Of a stretch of 64,000 nucleotides of DNA, positions 62,996 through 64,000 are shown in pieces. Each line of letters begins with the position of its first letter. Position 1 is the stretch's first letter. The translations under genes were made by a program, and so were the position numbers. Origin of the DNA: Limimaricola pyoseonensis (GTDB lineage Bacteria; Pseudomonadota; Alphaproteobacteria; Rhodobacterales; Rhodobacteraceae); NCBI RefSeq assembly GCF_900102015.1, contig NZ_FNAT01000007.1, forward strand, positions 62,001 to 126,000, given 5' to 3'. The notes under the pieces were generated by a model that did no database searches, was not told the origin of the DNA, and saw nothing but the letters and a program-made list of their open reading frames with translations.

Positions 62996-64000
<1,005 letters not shown>

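Overview
The window is a 64 kb stretch of GC-rich chromosome from an alphaproteobacterium, most likely order Rhodobacterales. Three things point there. The sulfolipid cluster has the sqdB-sqdD-sqdC order known from Rhodobacter. The metK leader matches the SAM/SAH riboswitch, which has been described from Rhodobacterales. There is also a stand-alone PutR-type Lrp regulator beside putA and a fused ATP sulfurylase/APS kinase. I cannot name the genus. I see no rRNA, tRNA, CRISPR array, prophage, transposase or plasmid genes. Nearly everything is core metabolism or housekeeping, so most of the interest lies in regulatory sites, small genes and repeats.

Layout. 1-10230 is a reductive pyrimidine degradation locus: end of preT, a VOC gene, preA, a divergent RutR-like repressor with a RutR-type palindrome, beta-ureidopropionase, a small lipoprotein, dihydropyrimidinase, and a four-gene ABC importer. 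10326-12874 holds galE, a sugar transferase and a CDP-alcohol phosphatidyltransferase. 13000-17061 is the divergent pair putR/putA for proline use. 17289-27009 holds a fused indolepyruvate oxidoreductase and a tightly overlapped leucine-degradation operon (liuB, an ASCH gene, liuD, liuE, liuC, an Lrp regulator). 27100-29752 has a GH15 glucanase-like gene and a thioredoxin-fold protein resembling deiodinases. 30018-32922 is the sulfolipid operon sqdBDC, followed by convergent purE-purK. 34916-36449 is a coupled small-heat-shock operon preceded by a heat-shock-type promoter and a possible RNA thermometer. 36518-40524 carries the sulfate-activation fusion, trxB and a further Lrp regulator. 40546-46632 has a Hint protein, a 34-residue ORF, pgeF, a MidA-like methyltransferase, lgt, ubiK, an M42 peptidase and a YbjN gene. 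46629-56299 runs from a glycosyltransferase through miaB, an OmpA protein, a lipoprotein, phoH-ybeY-corC-lnt, riboswitch-metK and trmB. The end, 56406-64000, is aroA-cmk-rpsA-ihfB-lapA-trpF-trpB, the last truncated by the window edge.

How the genes fit together. The first locus can import a pyrimidine-like compound, reduce it (PreTA), open the ring (dihydropyrimidinase) and release the beta-amino acid (ureidopropionase), with RutR sensing pyrimidine. The put, ior and liu genes burn amino acids, each with an Lrp-type regulator close by except ior. The sat fusion supplies activated sulfate, and sqdBDC puts sulfonate into membrane lipid. The lgt and lnt genes mature lipoproteins, two of which are encoded here.

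The observations I would follow up first are: a two-cysteine envelope module shared by three exported proteins; a roughly 35-bp dispersed repeat that occurs as inverted pairs, one pair bracketing trmB; a cluster of GANTC sites with DnaA-box-like sequences near 45928-46030; a hairpin-bearing 25-codon leader ahead of liuB; and the layered heat-shock control region of hsp20.
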